A stretch of DNA of 64,000 nucleotides. Origin: Oscillospiraceae bacterium. GTDB taxonomy: Bacteria > Bacillota > Clostridia > Oscillospirales > CAG-272. The translations under genes were made by a program, and so were the position numbers. The notes under the pieces are model-generated. The model saw only the letters and a list, made by a program, of their open reading frames with translations. It was not told where the DNA came from and made no database searches. The DNA lies in the NCBI GenBank assembly GCA_015063795.1, contig SVTL01000010.1, forward strand, positions 21,944-85,943. Direction: 5' to 3'. This document shows, piece after piece, positions 1 to 10,750 of the stretch; within the stretch, counting starts at the first letter, position 1, and every line of letters begins with the position of its first letter.

Positions 1-843
1 GTCGCTGGCAAAGCCTGCCGCCGCTTTTTTATACATGGTGTGCTGCAGAATCAGAAGCTCGGAAGTCGGCTCGCTGATGAGGAAATTGACGATGACCTTG
101 CCCTTTTCCTCCTTCAAAAAGCCGTATGTTTCAAGAAAGTCGACCTCGCCTTCCACATACACGGGCGAAACGCCAAGGTCATCGGCGATCTCGTTGACCG
201 TCTTTGCCTCGTTTCTCACGCAGTAGCAGATGTTCTGCGACAGAGCGGAGCGGAAAAACTCATCGATTTTTTTATTTCCCACCGATCCGTTGATGCCGTA
301 GGAATGAAACTTGATGGGATTGAATGTCAGTTCGCTTGTTTGTCTCATAACGCCCAACCTTTCTTTCAGTTCTTTTTTTGCTTCAAACAAGTGCCATTTG
401 ACCGTGCCGAGCGGGATCCCGAGCTCCGAAGCGATGTCGGCCTGCCTGCGGTTTTCAAAATAGTACGCGATGACGATTTTCCGCTGAAGAGCGGACAGAT
501 AGGCGATCTCTTTTTGCAGACGGCGGATGGCGTTTGCCGAATCGTCCTCCTCACTCAGCGAATCGGGATCGGCGAGGGTATCTTCCACTTCGTCAAAGGA
601 GAGTCCGATGGTTCCTCTTGCGGCATCGCGGTAGTAATTGCTCAGCGCATTGTGGGCGATGGTCCAGATGAACCTGGCAGGATCGCCGATGTCGTCCTTG
701 GCCAACAGCGCACGGAAGGCCTTCAGCACGATCTCCTGAGAAAGATCCTCCGCATCCTGCAGATTTTTACACCGCTTCAGCGCAAAGCCGAAGACAGGCT
801 TCAAATATTCGCTTGCGATTGTTTCGGCGGTTTCGCGTTTCAC
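1..843 (-). CDS. ECF-like RNA polymerase sigma factor with C-terminal winged-helix extension (3' end cut by window)
   Basis: Translation from a GTG at 843 gives 281 codons that run off the left edge. Residues about 1-75 look like sigma-70 region 2 (core motif DAEDLSQEIVLKAF, then FIWTIAHNALSNYYRD), and about 110-165 like region 4 (LSALQRKIVIAYYFENRRQADIASELGIPLGTVKWHL is read in two parts across this segment). After it come more than 110 further residues including a second helix-turn-helix-like stretch, TVNEIADDLGVSPVYVEGEV. The start is chosen because AAAGAGGT lies just upstream and no ATG fits. A promoter is visible at 918-946. Being a transcription initiation factor follows from the family; the target genes are unknown. 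Confidence 0.85.
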   Translation of the reverse strand, partial: MKRETAETIASEYLKPVFGFALKRCKNLQDAEDLSQEIVLKAFRALLAKDDIGDPARFIWTIAHNALSNYYRDAARGTIGLSFDEVEDTLADPDSLSEEDDSANAIRRLQKEIAYLSALQRKIVIAYYFENRRQADIASELGIPLGTVKWHLFEAKKELKERLGVMRQTSELTFNPIKFHSYGINGSVGNKKIDEFFRSALSQNICYCVRNEAKTVNEIADDLGVSPVYVEGEVDFLETYGFLKEEKGKVIVNFLISEPTSELLILQHTMYKKAAAGFASD

Positions 844-917
844 TTGCTTGTACCTCTTTGAAAGCTTTCACCCATACAGACACGGAAAAGGAAAAAGGTT
901 GGACATTTTTATTGTTT

Positions 918-946
918 ATTCTATCATGCAGGAATCAAAAATGCAA
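918..946 (-). promoter_or_regulatory. Promoter of the sigma-factor gene
   Basis: On the minus strand TTGCAT (946-941) and TAGAAT (923-918) are separated by 17 bp, about 75 bp upstream of the GTG start. Resembles a housekeeping sigma-A promoter. Confidence 0.6.
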
Positions 947-1037
947 CATTTTGGCAAAATATGACTGAAATCACATGAAAATACGCGTTTGGCGAACGAA
1001 AAAGAAAGACTTTTTTTGATAAATAAAGAGAAAACTC

Positions 1038-1066
1038 TTTACTTTTCTTTTCACTTGTGATAGAAT
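1038..1066 (+). promoter_or_regulatory. Promoter of the amino-acid permease gene
   Basis: TTTACT (1038-1043), 17-bp spacer, TAGAAT (1061-1066), about 42 bp before the ATG at 1108. A GAGGT ribosome binding site follows at about 1096. Confidence 0.6.
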
Positions 1067-1107
1067 TTATTCAGGAATCCTTAATATTTTTGTTTTGAGG
1101 TAACATT

Positions 1108-2496
1108 ATGGAAAAATTAACTCGTAAGTACGGTTTGATCACCGCCATTTGCATGGTGGTCGGTACCGTCATCGGCTCCGGCGTTTTCTTCAAAGCGCAG
1201 AACGTGCTGAACGCAACGGGCGGCAACATGCCTTTGGGTATCGCCGCTTGGGTCATCACCGGTTTTCTGATGATCATCTGCTCGTTGCAGTTTGCGATCA
1301 TGGCAACCAAGTATGAAAAGGTCAGCGGCGTTGTGGACTATGCCGAGGCTACCTGCGGCAAGACCTATGCCTACTATCTGGCTTGGTTCATGGTCAACAT
1401 TTATTACCCCGGCATGACCTCGGTTCTCGCTTGGGTATCGGCCCGCTATTTCGGCGTGCTGTTCGGCTGGAATCTGGCAGGCCCCGAGGTTATGATCCTG
1501 GCGGGCTTCTTCCTGATCGCTTCTTACACGCTCAATGCCTTCTCTCCGAAGCTGGCCGGTAAGTTCCAGATCAGCGCCACGTTCATCAAGCTGATCCCCA
1601 TTGTTCTGATGGCCGTCGTCGGCACCATCGTCGGCTCGATCAACGGCACGCTCCCCCAGAACTTCACCACCGTTGTTTCCGAAACGGTTGGCGGAAGCGC
1701 AGGAAGCGGTCTGTTTGCTGCCATCGTTGCCACCGTCTTTGCTTATGAGGGCTGGATCGTTGCCACCTCCATCAACGCTGAGCTGAAGGATCCCAAGAAG
1801 AATCTTCCTCTGGCTCTGATCATCGGCTCGATCATCGTTGTTGTTGCCTATGTGTTCTATTACATCGGCGTTGCCGGCGGTGCATCCAATGAGGTTCTGA
1901 TGGCAGAGGGCGCTCCCACGGCCTTCACCAATGTGTTCGGATCCTTCGGCGGCGCACTGCTGAACATCTGCATTGTCATCTCCTGCCTGGGTACGCTGAA
2001 CGGCCTGATGGTCGGCACCACCCGCGGTATGTATGCCATTGCCGCCCGCGGCGAAGGTCCCGATCCCGAGTTCTTCGGCCGTGTTGACCCCAAGTCCAAC
2101 ATGGTGACCAACTCCTCCATCTGGGGCATCTTCATCTGCGCGGTCTGGCTGGTTTACTTCTACGGTGCCAACCTGTCCACCGGCTGGTTCGGTCTGTTCA
2201 ACTTTGATTCCTCCGAGCTGCCTATCATCACCATTTATGCGTTCTATATCCCCATGTTCATCGTTTGGATGATCAAGGAAAAGGAAGAGGGCTTTGTCAA
2301 ACGCTTCCTGATGCCCAGCCTTGCCACGCTGGCCTGCCTGTTCATGGTCTTTGCCGCCATTTATGCACACGGCATCACCCCGTTCCTGGCTGCCAAGGCA
2401 AACGGCACCTTCTCCTTCCCCGTGCTCTTCTATCTGATCCTCTTTGCTGCGGTTCTGTTCATTGGATTCCTGTTCCACCGCACCAAGAAGAAGTAA
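1108..2496 (+). CDS. APC-superfamily amino-acid permease (SteT/LAT-like)
   Basis: A 462-residue, strongly hydrophobic protein with about 12 predicted membrane segments, the usual size for the amino acid-polyamine-organocation superfamily. The first segment carries the glycine-rich substrate-binding motif (GTVIGSGVFF, residues about 18-27), and near residue 210 the sequence FAYEGWIVATSINAELKDP matches the conserved helix-6 region of LAT/SteT-type exchangers. It should move an amino acid across the cytoplasmic membrane by antiport or proton symport; substrate cannot be read from the sequence. Monocistronic: own promoter upstream and a hairpin terminator at 2539-2575. Confidence 0.88.
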   Translation: MEKLTRKYGLITAICMVVGTVIGSGVFFKAQNVLNATGGNMPLGIAAWVITGFLMIICSLQFAIMATKYEKVSGVVDYAEATCGKTYAYYLAWFMVNIYYPGMTSVLAWVSARYFGVLFGWNLAGPEVMILAGFFLIASYTLNAFSPKLAGKFQISATFIKLIPIVLMAVVGTIVGSINGTLPQNFTTVVSETVGGSAGSGLFAAIVATVFAYEGWIVATSINAELKDPKKNLPLALIIGSIIVVVAYVFYYIGVAGGASNEVLMAEGAPTAFTNVFGSFGGALLNICIVISCLGTLNGLMVGTTRGMYAIAARGEGPDPEFFGRVDPKSNMVTNSSIWGIFICAVWLVYFYGANLSTGWFGLFNFDSSELPIITIYAFYIPMFIVWMIKEKEEGFVKRFLMPSLATLACLFMVFAAIYAHGITPFLAAKANGTFSFPVLFYLILFAAVLFIGFLFHRTKKK

Positions 2497-2538
2497 GAGC
2501 TTCCCGAGCAAAGAAAACGCAATCATCTGAAAAAAACG

Positions 2539-2575
2539 GCACCCCGAGGCTTTTGGCTTTGGGGTGCTTTTTTGT
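2539..2575 (+). terminator. Bidirectional intrinsic terminator
   Basis: GCACCCC pairs with GGGGTGC around a short loop and is followed by TTTTTT; an A-run on the left gives the minus strand a T-tract as well. It sits between the convergent permease and M56 genes and can serve both. Confidence 0.8.
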
Positions 2576-2583
2576 GTATGGGT

Positions 2584-5355
2584 TTATTTCACGCGCTCGA
2601 GAATCAGGCTTTCGGCAATGGCGTTTGCCTGTTCGTTGCTGATTGTGCCGTCAGCAAATTGGATCTTAACAAACTGATTGGTCACGTTATAATCATAGGC
2701 CAAGACGCTGATGCCCTTTTCCTCGGTGTGCGCTTGTGTGTTTAACCACAGATGATCGACGACGGCGGATGCCGATGTTGCCGTCGATTTCTTGACGGTG
2801 TAGTTGGTGTAGGAGGAGTGGCTGGAGAGGGCGATGGGGGAAAAGATCGGCATGGGGAGGGTGTTGTCGGCGGTGTCGATGTTTTCCAGCACCTCGCGGT
2901 CGTCGGTCCCGAAAAACAACATGGTAATGCTTGCCGCGGCGTTCGGGATGCCGATGGTCACCGAGGGGAGCAGACCGTTTTCCCCGCGGTAGAGACCGGT
3001 GGGGATGGCAAGCCCGTCGGGCAAGTCGAAGGCGAGACGCACCTCGCTGCCGTCCTTGAAGGTGTAGAGAAGGGACGCTTTGCCGCCGTCGACCGAGGCC
3101 AGAACGGTCTGCTCGTTGATCTCAGACGTTTTTCCGTAGGCAAAGGGAGCGGTCAGCTCGATGTAGTCGGAGACCACGGTTCGGACCGTGTTGTTGCCCA
3201 GATCCTCCGCAAAGGCCAGACGAAGCATGATGTCCATCGGCTCGCCGAGGGAGGTGTCCAGCTTGCCCGAGAAGACCTCGCCGCCCTTCCAGTCGGTGAG
3301 ATTGTCGATCAGCCGCTGCCGCCCGTATACGCCGTATGCCTCCTTGAAGGTGGCGGACAGGCTGACGGTCAGCTTGGTTTTGCCGTCTTCGGACTTCGGC
3401 AGGGTCTTGGGCAGAGAGAAGGAGACGGTGTCGTTCTCGTGGACGGTGAGCGTACCGAGCGCCTCACGGATGAAGGCGAGAGCGTTGGAATCGGTGAGGG
3501 GGATGGTTTGTTCTTCGCCGATCTCTTGGTTTTCCGACTCATGCGGAGGATCGACAATTGGCTCATCGGGTTGGCCGGGGATCCCCTCTTTTTGCGTGTG
3601 CTTGGCATACAGCTCCATAGCCGCGGCGGTGTAGGGATCGCCGTAGCGGGAAAGCATATCGTCGGTGGCGTACTCGGTCTGGATGGTCAGCTCGTCGATG
3701 GCGCCCAGATCGGTCCATACCGTTTCGCCGTCTGTTTCTTTCCGGTGCATGGCAAAATAAGGCTGATCGATGTAAAACCATCCGTCCTCCAGCCGCATTC
3801 CGCCTGCCAGCAGGATCTTGGACAGATCGTTCGTGCTAAGGTAGGGCTTCAAACGGCAGGACATACGGTAGAGGTTGATACCGTCGGTGAGACCGGACGT
3901 TCCCGTGTTGATCTGCTCAAGGGAAAGAATCTCGGCCTTGGTGATGTGGTAGGTGGTGCCGGTGATCTCTTTTTGGGACTGCCCGTAAGCATTGTAGTCA
4001 TCGATGTGCTTTTGCACCAGCTTCAGCGCCCGAGCCAAGACGGCGGCATCGGCGTGAATGTCGTCGGAAACGTCGATGGGGAGGGATTGCGCATCGGACG
4101 GATCGCTTGTAAAGGAGGGCGTTATCTCCTCGGTTTCGGACGGCGGCAAAACCTCCTGATCACCGAAAAACAGCTTCCAATCTTCGCTTTCAGTATCCTT
4201 TCCATACTCATACAGGATCCTGCCGTCGGCGTCATAGGCGGTGATGTGCAGGATCTCGCTCTCGCCGTCAAGGACCTCGAGCCACACCTTTTCGCCCTTT
4301 CGGAAGGGACTGCCGTCGGCGTTGACAACACCTCCGCTTTGATCGGCGCTTGTCACTTCAATGCGCTCGACGCCATCGCCGCCCACCACCAGATAATAGC
4401 GGTCGGGGTAGGTTTCGTCCTCCTTGGGATCGGTGAGAAAGCAGAGCGCCACGGCGATGCAGACGATAACGGCCAGCAGGATCAGCCAAAGCGTGGGCTT
4501 TTTGTAGTGCAGGACCGATCGGATCCGCTCCTTCACCCCCACCTCACCGAAGGCTAAGGGGCAGGCGGTGACCGCTCTTCGCTTGGCACTGCAGTTGATC
4601 AGCGCGTGGGAATAGGCCTTTTTGCCCTCGGCATCCATACGCCCGATCACCTTTTCATCGGTGGCCAGCTCGATGTCGCGGCAGAAAAAGACATAGGCGA
4701 CCCACAGCAGGGGATGGAACCAATAGACACTCAGCAGCGCAAAGCCGAGAGGCTTCCACCAATGGTCGTGTCTGGACAGGTGGGCGCGCTCGTGGGCAAG
4801 AACGTGCGCCATGTCCGCCTCTCCCATGGACGAGGGCAGATAGATCTTCGGGCGGATGAGACCGAGGATGAAGGGCGTTTCGATGCGGTCGCAGAGATAC
4901 ACATCCTCCTGCACACGCACGCCCTCGCGCACCTTCCTTTTCAAATAGCCGTAGCTCACCGCCGTATACAGCGCCATCAGCAGAACGCCGATCAGCCACA
5001 CGGCAGCCAGCACGGTCATCGTATCGACGCCGTTTTCGGCAGGGACGGTGACGCTTTCCGCATACCGATCGCCGAGATAGTCGTTGACGGGGCGGTCGAT
5101 GGCTTCAAATCCGCTGTGGATGTCGAAGGTCGGCTCGGTCAGAACGGCGGCCGGGAGAGTTTCGCGGCTGGGGATCAGGCTGAGCACGCTCTCAAAGGAA
5201 AACGGACAGATGAGGCGGATGCCCACCAGCGCCCACAGCACGCAGACCAGTGCCTTCGGCGCTTTTTTTAACAGAAAGCGCAGGGCAAAAACGGCCAGCA
5301 CCATCCACCCGGCGGCGATGGCCATGTTTAAAAGCTTCAAAAACAGATCGGCCAC
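2584..5355 (-). CDS. M56-family (BlaR1-like) membrane metalloprotease, copy 1
   Basis: 923 residues from a GTG start preceded by AAAGGAG. N-terminal hydrophobic helices (residues about 5-55 and 110-133) frame the M56 domain with the zinc motif HERAH at 188-192 and the downstream glutamate in CRDIELATDEK (about 225-235). A fourth membrane helix (about 288-312) is followed by a roughly 600-residue polar, presumably extracytoplasmic, C-terminal region of unknown fold. I see no penicillin-binding SxxK-type sensor domain, so this is not a classical beta-lactam sensor. It lies 3 bp after a blaI-type repressor gene; by analogy the protease would inactivate that repressor on a surface signal. The signal is unknown. 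A paralogous pair lies at 13.7-16.4 kb. Confidence 0.85.
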   Translation of the reverse strand: MADLFLKLLNMAIAAGWMVLAVFALRFLLKKAPKALVCVLWALVGIRLICPFSFESVLSLIPSRETLPAAVLTEPTFDIHSGFEAIDRPVNDYLGDRYAESVTVPAENGVDTMTVLAAVWLIGVLLMALYTAVSYGYLKRKVREGVRVQEDVYLCDRIETPFILGLIRPKIYLPSSMGEADMAHVLAHERAHLSRHDHWWKPLGFALLSVYWFHPLLWVAYVFFCRDIELATDEKVIGRMDAEGKKAYSHALINCSAKRRAVTACPLAFGEVGVKERIRSVLHYKKPTLWLILLAVIVCIAVALCFLTDPKEDETYPDRYYLVVGGDGVERIEVTSADQSGGVVNADGSPFRKGEKVWLEVLDGESEILHITAYDADGRILYEYGKDTESEDWKLFFGDQEVLPPSETEEITPSFTSDPSDAQSLPIDVSDDIHADAAVLARALKLVQKHIDDYNAYGQSQKEITGTTYHITKAEILSLEQINTGTSGLTDGINLYRMSCRLKPYLSTNDLSKILLAGGMRLEDGWFYIDQPYFAMHRKETDGETVWTDLGAIDELTIQTEYATDDMLSRYGDPYTAAAMELYAKHTQKEGIPGQPDEPIVDPPHESENQEIGEEQTIPLTDSNALAFIREALGTLTVHENDTVSFSLPKTLPKSEDGKTKLTVSLSATFKEAYGVYGRQRLIDNLTDWKGGEVFSGKLDTSLGEPMDIMLRLAFAEDLGNNTVRTVVSDYIELTAPFAYGKTSEINEQTVLASVDGGKASLLYTFKDGSEVRLAFDLPDGLAIPTGLYRGENGLLPSVTIGIPNAAASITMLFFGTDDREVLENIDTADNTLPMPIFSPIALSSHSSYTNYTVKKSTATSASAVVDHLWLNTQAHTEEKGISVLAYDYNVTNQFVKIQFADGTISNEQANAIAESLILERVK

Positions 5356-5358
5356 GGT

Positions 5359-5727
5359 TTACTCCTTTCGCTCCTCATGGCTGTCCACGAGACGGCGCAG
5401 GTAGGCTGCCTCCTCGTCGGTCAGACTCTTTCGTGCGGTAAAAGCGGCGAGAAAGGCGGGCAGGGAGCCGCCGAAGGTCTCGTCCACAAAACGCTCGCTC
5501 TGGCGGGCATAAAACTCCTGTCTGGACAGCAGGGAGGAGACCTCCCCCTTCTCGTTGCGGAAGATCCCCTTCTCGCAAAGGCGCTTCAGCACGGTGTAAG
5601 AGGTGGTCTTCTTCCACCCCAGCAAGGCCTCGCTTCGTTTGGCAAGCTCGGCGGCGGTGATCGGCTCGTTTTGCCAGATGATGTCGGCAAAGCGGGATTC
5701 GATCGCGCCCATTTGGTAATCGCTCAT
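5359..5727 (-). CDS. BlaI/MecI/CopY-family transcriptional repressor, copy 1
   Basis: 122 residues, the standard length of the family: N-terminal winged helix (about 1-75, with the recognition region KKTTSYTVLKRLCEKG) and a C-terminal dimerisation segment (about 85-122). AGGAGGAT precedes the ATG. Two copies of TTCTACA-N3-TGTAGAA lie over and just after its promoter, the expected arrangement for autorepression. The gene is followed after 3 bp by the M56 protease gene, the canonical partner whose proteolysis releases BlaI-type repressors. Confidence 0.92.
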   Translation of the reverse strand: MSDYQMGAIESRFADIIWQNEPITAAELAKRSEALLGWKKTTSYTVLKRLCEKGIFRNEKGEVSSLLSRQEFYARQSERFVDETFGGSLPAFLAAFTARKSLTDEEAAYLRRLVDSHEERKE

Positions 5728-5756
5728 GGTTGGGATCCTCCTGAAAACACAGTTTA

Positions 5757-5773
5757 TTCTACATCTTGTAGAA
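5757..5773. promoter_or_regulatory. BlaI-type operator O1 (module 1)
   Basis: Palindrome with arms TTCTACA and TGTAGAA around 3 bp. It covers the start-site region of the module-1 promoter. The TACA/TGTA core is typical of BlaI/MecI operators. Confidence 0.8.
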
Positions 5774-5780
5774 CAATGAT

Positions 5781-5810
5781 ATTCTACACCATGTAGAACG
5801 GTTTTGTCAA
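5781..5810 (-). promoter_or_regulatory. Promoter of blaI/M56 module 1 with overlapping operator O2
   Basis: Minus-strand TTGACA (5810-5805), 18-bp spacer, TAGAAT (5786-5781). A second identical-arm palindrome (5782-5798, TTCTACA-N3-TGTAGAA) covers the -10 and half the spacer, so binding would occlude RNA polymerase. The two palindromes are 25 bp apart centre to centre. Confidence 0.8.
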
Positions 5811-5907
5811 GAGGTTTTGAAAAAATTTTCGGCTTTTTCGGAAAAAGGGAAGAGAGAATTGAATATAGTGGTCATAAAACGGTATTTCTGAAAAAGGAGA
5901 CAGATGT

Positions 5908-7200
5908 ATGACCATTCACAGAGTACAAAGAGGCGAAACGGTCTATTCGATCGCGGAGCGGTACGGCGTTTCCGCCGATGCTCTCATTTCCGACAACGAG
6001 CTGTCCGATCCGTCACGGCTGGCGGTGGGACAAACGCTGGTGATCCTGTTCCCCGATGTTGTGCATACGGTCACCGAGGGTGAGACGCTGACGGAGGTGG
6101 CAAGCCGCTACGGTGTCGACGTGAACACGCTTTTGCGGAACAACACCTCCCTCGACGGGCTTTCGCTGATCTACCCGGGGCAGACGCTGGTCATTTCCTA
6201 CCGCGGGGAGAAGAGGGGGAGCCTGTCCACCAACGGCTATGCCTATCCCTTTGCCGACCGCGCCGTGCTGCGCAAGACCATGCCTTTCCTTGCCTATTTC
6301 ACCCCCTTTACCTACGGATTCCGCCCCGACGGTACGCTGCTCAACGACGGGCTGATCTACAAAAACGAGGACGAGCGTCCGCTGATCGCCATCGCCAAGG
6401 CGTATGGGACGAAGCCGCTGATGCACGTGTCCACGCTGGACGAAAGCGGGACGTTCAGTTCAAGCTTGGCGGTGGAGCTCCTGCAGAACGCGGAGGCATC
6501 GGCTCGCCTGTCCGACGGGATCGTGGCAAACATGACCGCCCTCGGCTATGACGGCGTGGACGTGGATTTCGAGTACCTGCCCGTGGAGGCGCGGGATCTC
6601 TATACCGCCTTTTTGGCCGATCTGCGGCGGAAGTGCAACGAAGCGGGCGGCATTTTGGTGACGGCGTTGGCGCCGAAAACCTCCTCCGACCAGCGAGGGC
6701 TTCTCTATGAGGGGCACGACTACGGCGGTATCGGAGCGGCTTCGGACTTTGTTCTGCTGATGACCTACGAATGGGGGTACACTTACGGTCCGCCGTTGGC
6801 CGTCGCGCCTATCCGAAACGTGGAGCGGGTGGTGGACTACGCCTTGACCGAGATCCCCGCCGAGAAGATCTATATGGGCATCCCCAACTACGGCTACGAT
6901 TTTTCGCTCCCTTACGTGAAGGGGGAGAGCAAAGCGCGCTCGCTGTCCAACGTGGAGGCGGTGAATCTGGCGGTCGAAACGGGGAGTGAGATCGTGTTTG
7001 ACGAGCAGTCGGCCTCGCCCTTTTTCCGCTATACCCGCGACGGCATTGAGCATGAGGTGTGGTTTGAGGATGCGGAGAGCATCGAGCGCAAATTGGCGCT
7101 GGCCTTCGCCAAGGGGCTGTACGGCTGCTCGTGGTGGAACGTGATGAAGTATTTCCCCCAGAACTGGCTGGTTTTGAATGCCCTTTACAACATCCGTTAG
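5908..7200 (+). CDS. sleL: LysM-GH18 spore-cortex hydrolase (SleL/YaaH-like)
   Basis: 430 residues with no signal peptide. Two LysM modules occupy about residues 2-48 and 51-97 (each starting H-R/T-V-x-x-G-E-T), followed by a GH18 barrel with the catalytic motif DGVDVDFE, whose acid/base glutamate is E222. This is the architecture of SleL/YaaH N-acetylglucosaminidases that are packaged in the spore coat and degrade cortex peptidoglycan during germination; absence of an export signal fits deposition from the mother cell. A GGAG Shine-Dalgarno lies 8 bp upstream. I could not find a convincing sporulation promoter in the 180 bp before it. Confidence 0.85.
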   Translation: MTIHRVQRGETVYSIAERYGVSADALISDNELSDPSRLAVGQTLVILFPDVVHTVTEGETLTEVASRYGVDVNTLLRNNTSLDGLSLIYPGQTLVISYRGEKRGSLSTNGYAYPFADRAVLRKTMPFLAYFTPFTYGFRPDGTLLNDGLIYKNEDERPLIAIAKAYGTKPLMHVSTLDESGTFSSSLAVELLQNAEASARLSDGIVANMTALGYDGVDVDFEYLPVEARDLYTAFLADLRRKCNEAGGILVTALAPKTSSDQRGLLYEGHDYGGIGAASDFVLLMTYEWGYTYGPPLAVAPIRNVERVVDYALTEIPAEKIYMGIPNYGYDFSLPYVKGESKARSLSNVEAVNLAVETGSEIVFDEQSASPFFRYTRDGIEHEVWFEDAESIERKLALAFAKGLYGCSWWNVMKYFPQNWLVLNALYNIR

Positions 7201-7210
7201 AGTACGAAAA

Positions 7211-7240
7211 AAAGACCGCCGCAGATTCTGTGACGGTCTT
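7211..7240 (-). terminator. Intrinsic terminator between convergent genes
   Basis: AAGACCG and CGGTCTT arms with a 15-nt loop; on the minus strand the hairpin is followed by seven T residues. Serves the ankyrin gene and probably also the GH18 gene from the other side. Confidence 0.7.
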
Positions 7241-7263
7241 GTATGAAAGAAAGACACCTTTCC

Positions 7264-8346
7264 TTATTTCAAATACTCTCCCTCGATGATGCCGTTGAGG
7301 TAGCGCCCGGGGTCGGCGATAAAGTCTTCCCACGTGCCCATTATATGAAGATCACCATGCTCGATGTCCAGATACCCCACCTTTTTGTCCTTGGGGCTCC
7401 ACACCACTTGATAAGAAGCGCCGTATTTGTCCATTTCCAGCATGAGCGAGAGCAGCTTCTTCCGCTTCCATGTCAGTTCTTTTATGTCCATATAGGGGTA
7501 AAGCTCCGCCCATTTGATTGTTTCTTTTTCGGGGAATTCCAGGCGAAGCGGACCGTTCTTCAAATGGTCAACCAGCTTGGTGGGCAGCTTGTAGGGCTTG
7601 AGTTGACGTGCCTTTTCCTGCTCGTTGTGCCAATCCTCGGGCTCTAAGGCCTTCAGATAATCCGCCATCTCCTGATTCTTGTTCTTCACCGCCTCGGTGT
7701 AAGGGCGGTCGCCGTATTGATCGGCAATGGTGATGTCCGCCCCTTGCTCGACAAGCCGGCGCACCATGGGAAAGTTGTTTGAACGGGCAGCCTCGGTGAC
7801 GGGGGTGGAAGCATAGGGAAACACCATGTCCGGCTCGTGATAGTTGATGTCGACTCCTTTTTTTAGAAAAAACTCGGTCCATTCGGTGTTTCCTTCAGAC
7901 ACAGCGCTTCGGAACGCATCGCCGCCGAATTCGGCAACGGTGATGCCGATTGTTTCTAAAACGGGGATGTTCTCCGGCCGATTGCCATACCGAATATCCT
8001 CAAAAAGCATCCGTTTTTGGCGCTTGTCCAGTTTTCCGGTATGCCTTGCAACGATTTCCACCACATCGGGATCGCAGAAGCGGACGGCGGTGCTCAGCAA
8101 GGGAGTATATGGATCCGCGTTGGGGTCGGCGCCGTGCTCGATCAGATAGAGGATCATATCGGGATCGTTCCGACAAATCGCGATCTCGAGCGGCAGGATT
8201 TCCGTACCGTCTTTGAATGCAATGGGGGCATTGAGATCCAATCCTTTTCGGAGAAAGGCTTCCAGCTTCCGAATCTTGCGGTCATAAACAGCGGCGGCTT
8301 CTTTCGGAATTGTTCTCCAGCTGCCGTGGATTCCGATCGTATACAC
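7264..8346 (-). CDS. Ankyrin-repeat protein, cytoplasmic, function unknown
   Basis: 360 residues from a GTG at 8346, chosen because GGAAGG lies 7 bp upstream; the open frame extends further upstream only through glmS-antisense sequence. Roughly four to five ankyrin-type repeats lie between residues 30 and 240 (signature pieces LIEHGADPNA, FFLKKGVDINY, LVEQGADITIADQYGD). The last about 110 residues form a separate, repeat-free domain that I do not recognise. No signal peptide or membrane helix. Ankyrin repeats bind other proteins; no partner is evident next door. Confidence 0.75.
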   Translation of the reverse strand: MYTIGIHGSWRTIPKEAAAVYDRKIRKLEAFLRKGLDLNAPIAFKDGTEILPLEIAICRNDPDMILYLIEHGADPNADPYTPLLSTAVRFCDPDVVEIVARHTGKLDKRQKRMLFEDIRYGNRPENIPVLETIGITVAEFGGDAFRSAVSEGNTEWTEFFLKKGVDINYHEPDMVFPYASTPVTEAARSNNFPMVRRLVEQGADITIADQYGDRPYTEAVKNKNQEMADYLKALEPEDWHNEQEKARQLKPYKLPTKLVDHLKNGPLRLEFPEKETIKWAELYPYMDIKELTWKRKKLLSLMLEMDKYGASYQVVWSPKDKKVGYLDIEHGDLHIMGTWEDFIADPGRYLNGIIEGEYLK

Positions 8347-8438
8347 AAACGCACCTTCCTTCTTGTTTTGCACATTGGATTTGTTTAAATCATACCAAAT
8401 AAGTGTGAACAATTCCACCATGCGTTTGGCGGAAACGA

Positions 8439-8469
8439 AAAAGCCCGAACGTTTTTCGCTCGGGCTTTT
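8439..8469 (-). terminator. Terminator of glmS
   Basis: Ten-base arms AAAAGCCCGA and TCGGGCTTTT around an 11-nt loop, 29 bp after the glmS stop codon on the minus strand. Confidence 0.85.
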
Positions 8470-8497
8470 AAATGGATTTTTTGGAATGCGATCCGTT

Positions 8498-10315
<1,818 letters not shown>

Positions 10316-10435
10316 ACTGTTGTATCCTTTCTTCCGGCGCGGTCTATAAAAAATCAGAGGGTGCGAAAAAACGCGCTTCGGTCGCCGGACAAAGCGCACG
10401 CCTGCCCTGTTTGGTTTTGTGGACAGACGTTGTTT

Positions 10436-10590
10436 TTCGTTCCGCTGTGCTTTCTTTTGTTACGGAGTTGCCTCCGCTTTTTCGAAAAGCACTGACGAAC
10501 GCGGACCGTTCGAAGGGCATCCGCCGAATCTTTCGATAAAACCCTTTCCTCGTAGACCGATGCAGATTTCGGTTCAGGCGCTAACCGTAT
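10436..10590 (-). ncRNA. glmS ribozyme (GlcN6P-activated self-cleaving riboswitch)
   Basis: The minus-strand leader of glmS contains the conserved core in order: AGCGCC followed by GAAC, then ACGAGG, TTTATCGAA, ATTCGGCGGATGCC, a CGGAG-GCAA-CTCCG hairpin and a GTGCTTTTC/GAAAGCAC pairing. Cleavage is expected between A10582 and G10581. In the known class glucosamine-6-phosphate is the cofactor for cleavage and the cut mRNA is degraded, giving feedback control of glmS. The 3' boundary is approximate. About 120 nt separate the core from the start codon. Confidence 0.92.
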
Positions 10591-10652
10591 GCCAACGGCT
10601 TGGGACGCGAGCGATTGTTAAAAACACTCCTTTCAAAATCCACTCATTATAT

Positions 10653-10681
10653 ATTATATACAAAATCCTTGTTTTTGTCAA
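10653..10681 (-). promoter_or_regulatory. glmS promoter
   Basis: Perfect consensus on the minus strand: TTGACA (10681-10676), 17-bp spacer, TATAAT (10658-10653), ending about 63 bp before the ribozyme cleavage site. Confidence 0.9.
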
Positions 10682-10750
10682 TAGGCATTTCGTTCCTGCG
10701 GAGTGGTGGCGGGCGCGAAGAAAAAATTTTTTCTTCCTTTTGGATCGTTC

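Noticed and set aside
2584..5727. Beta-lactam resistance sensor (blaR1-blaI)
   Set aside because: Repressor and M56 protease are present, but the penicillin-binding sensor domain and any beta-lactamase or PBP2a gene are missing.
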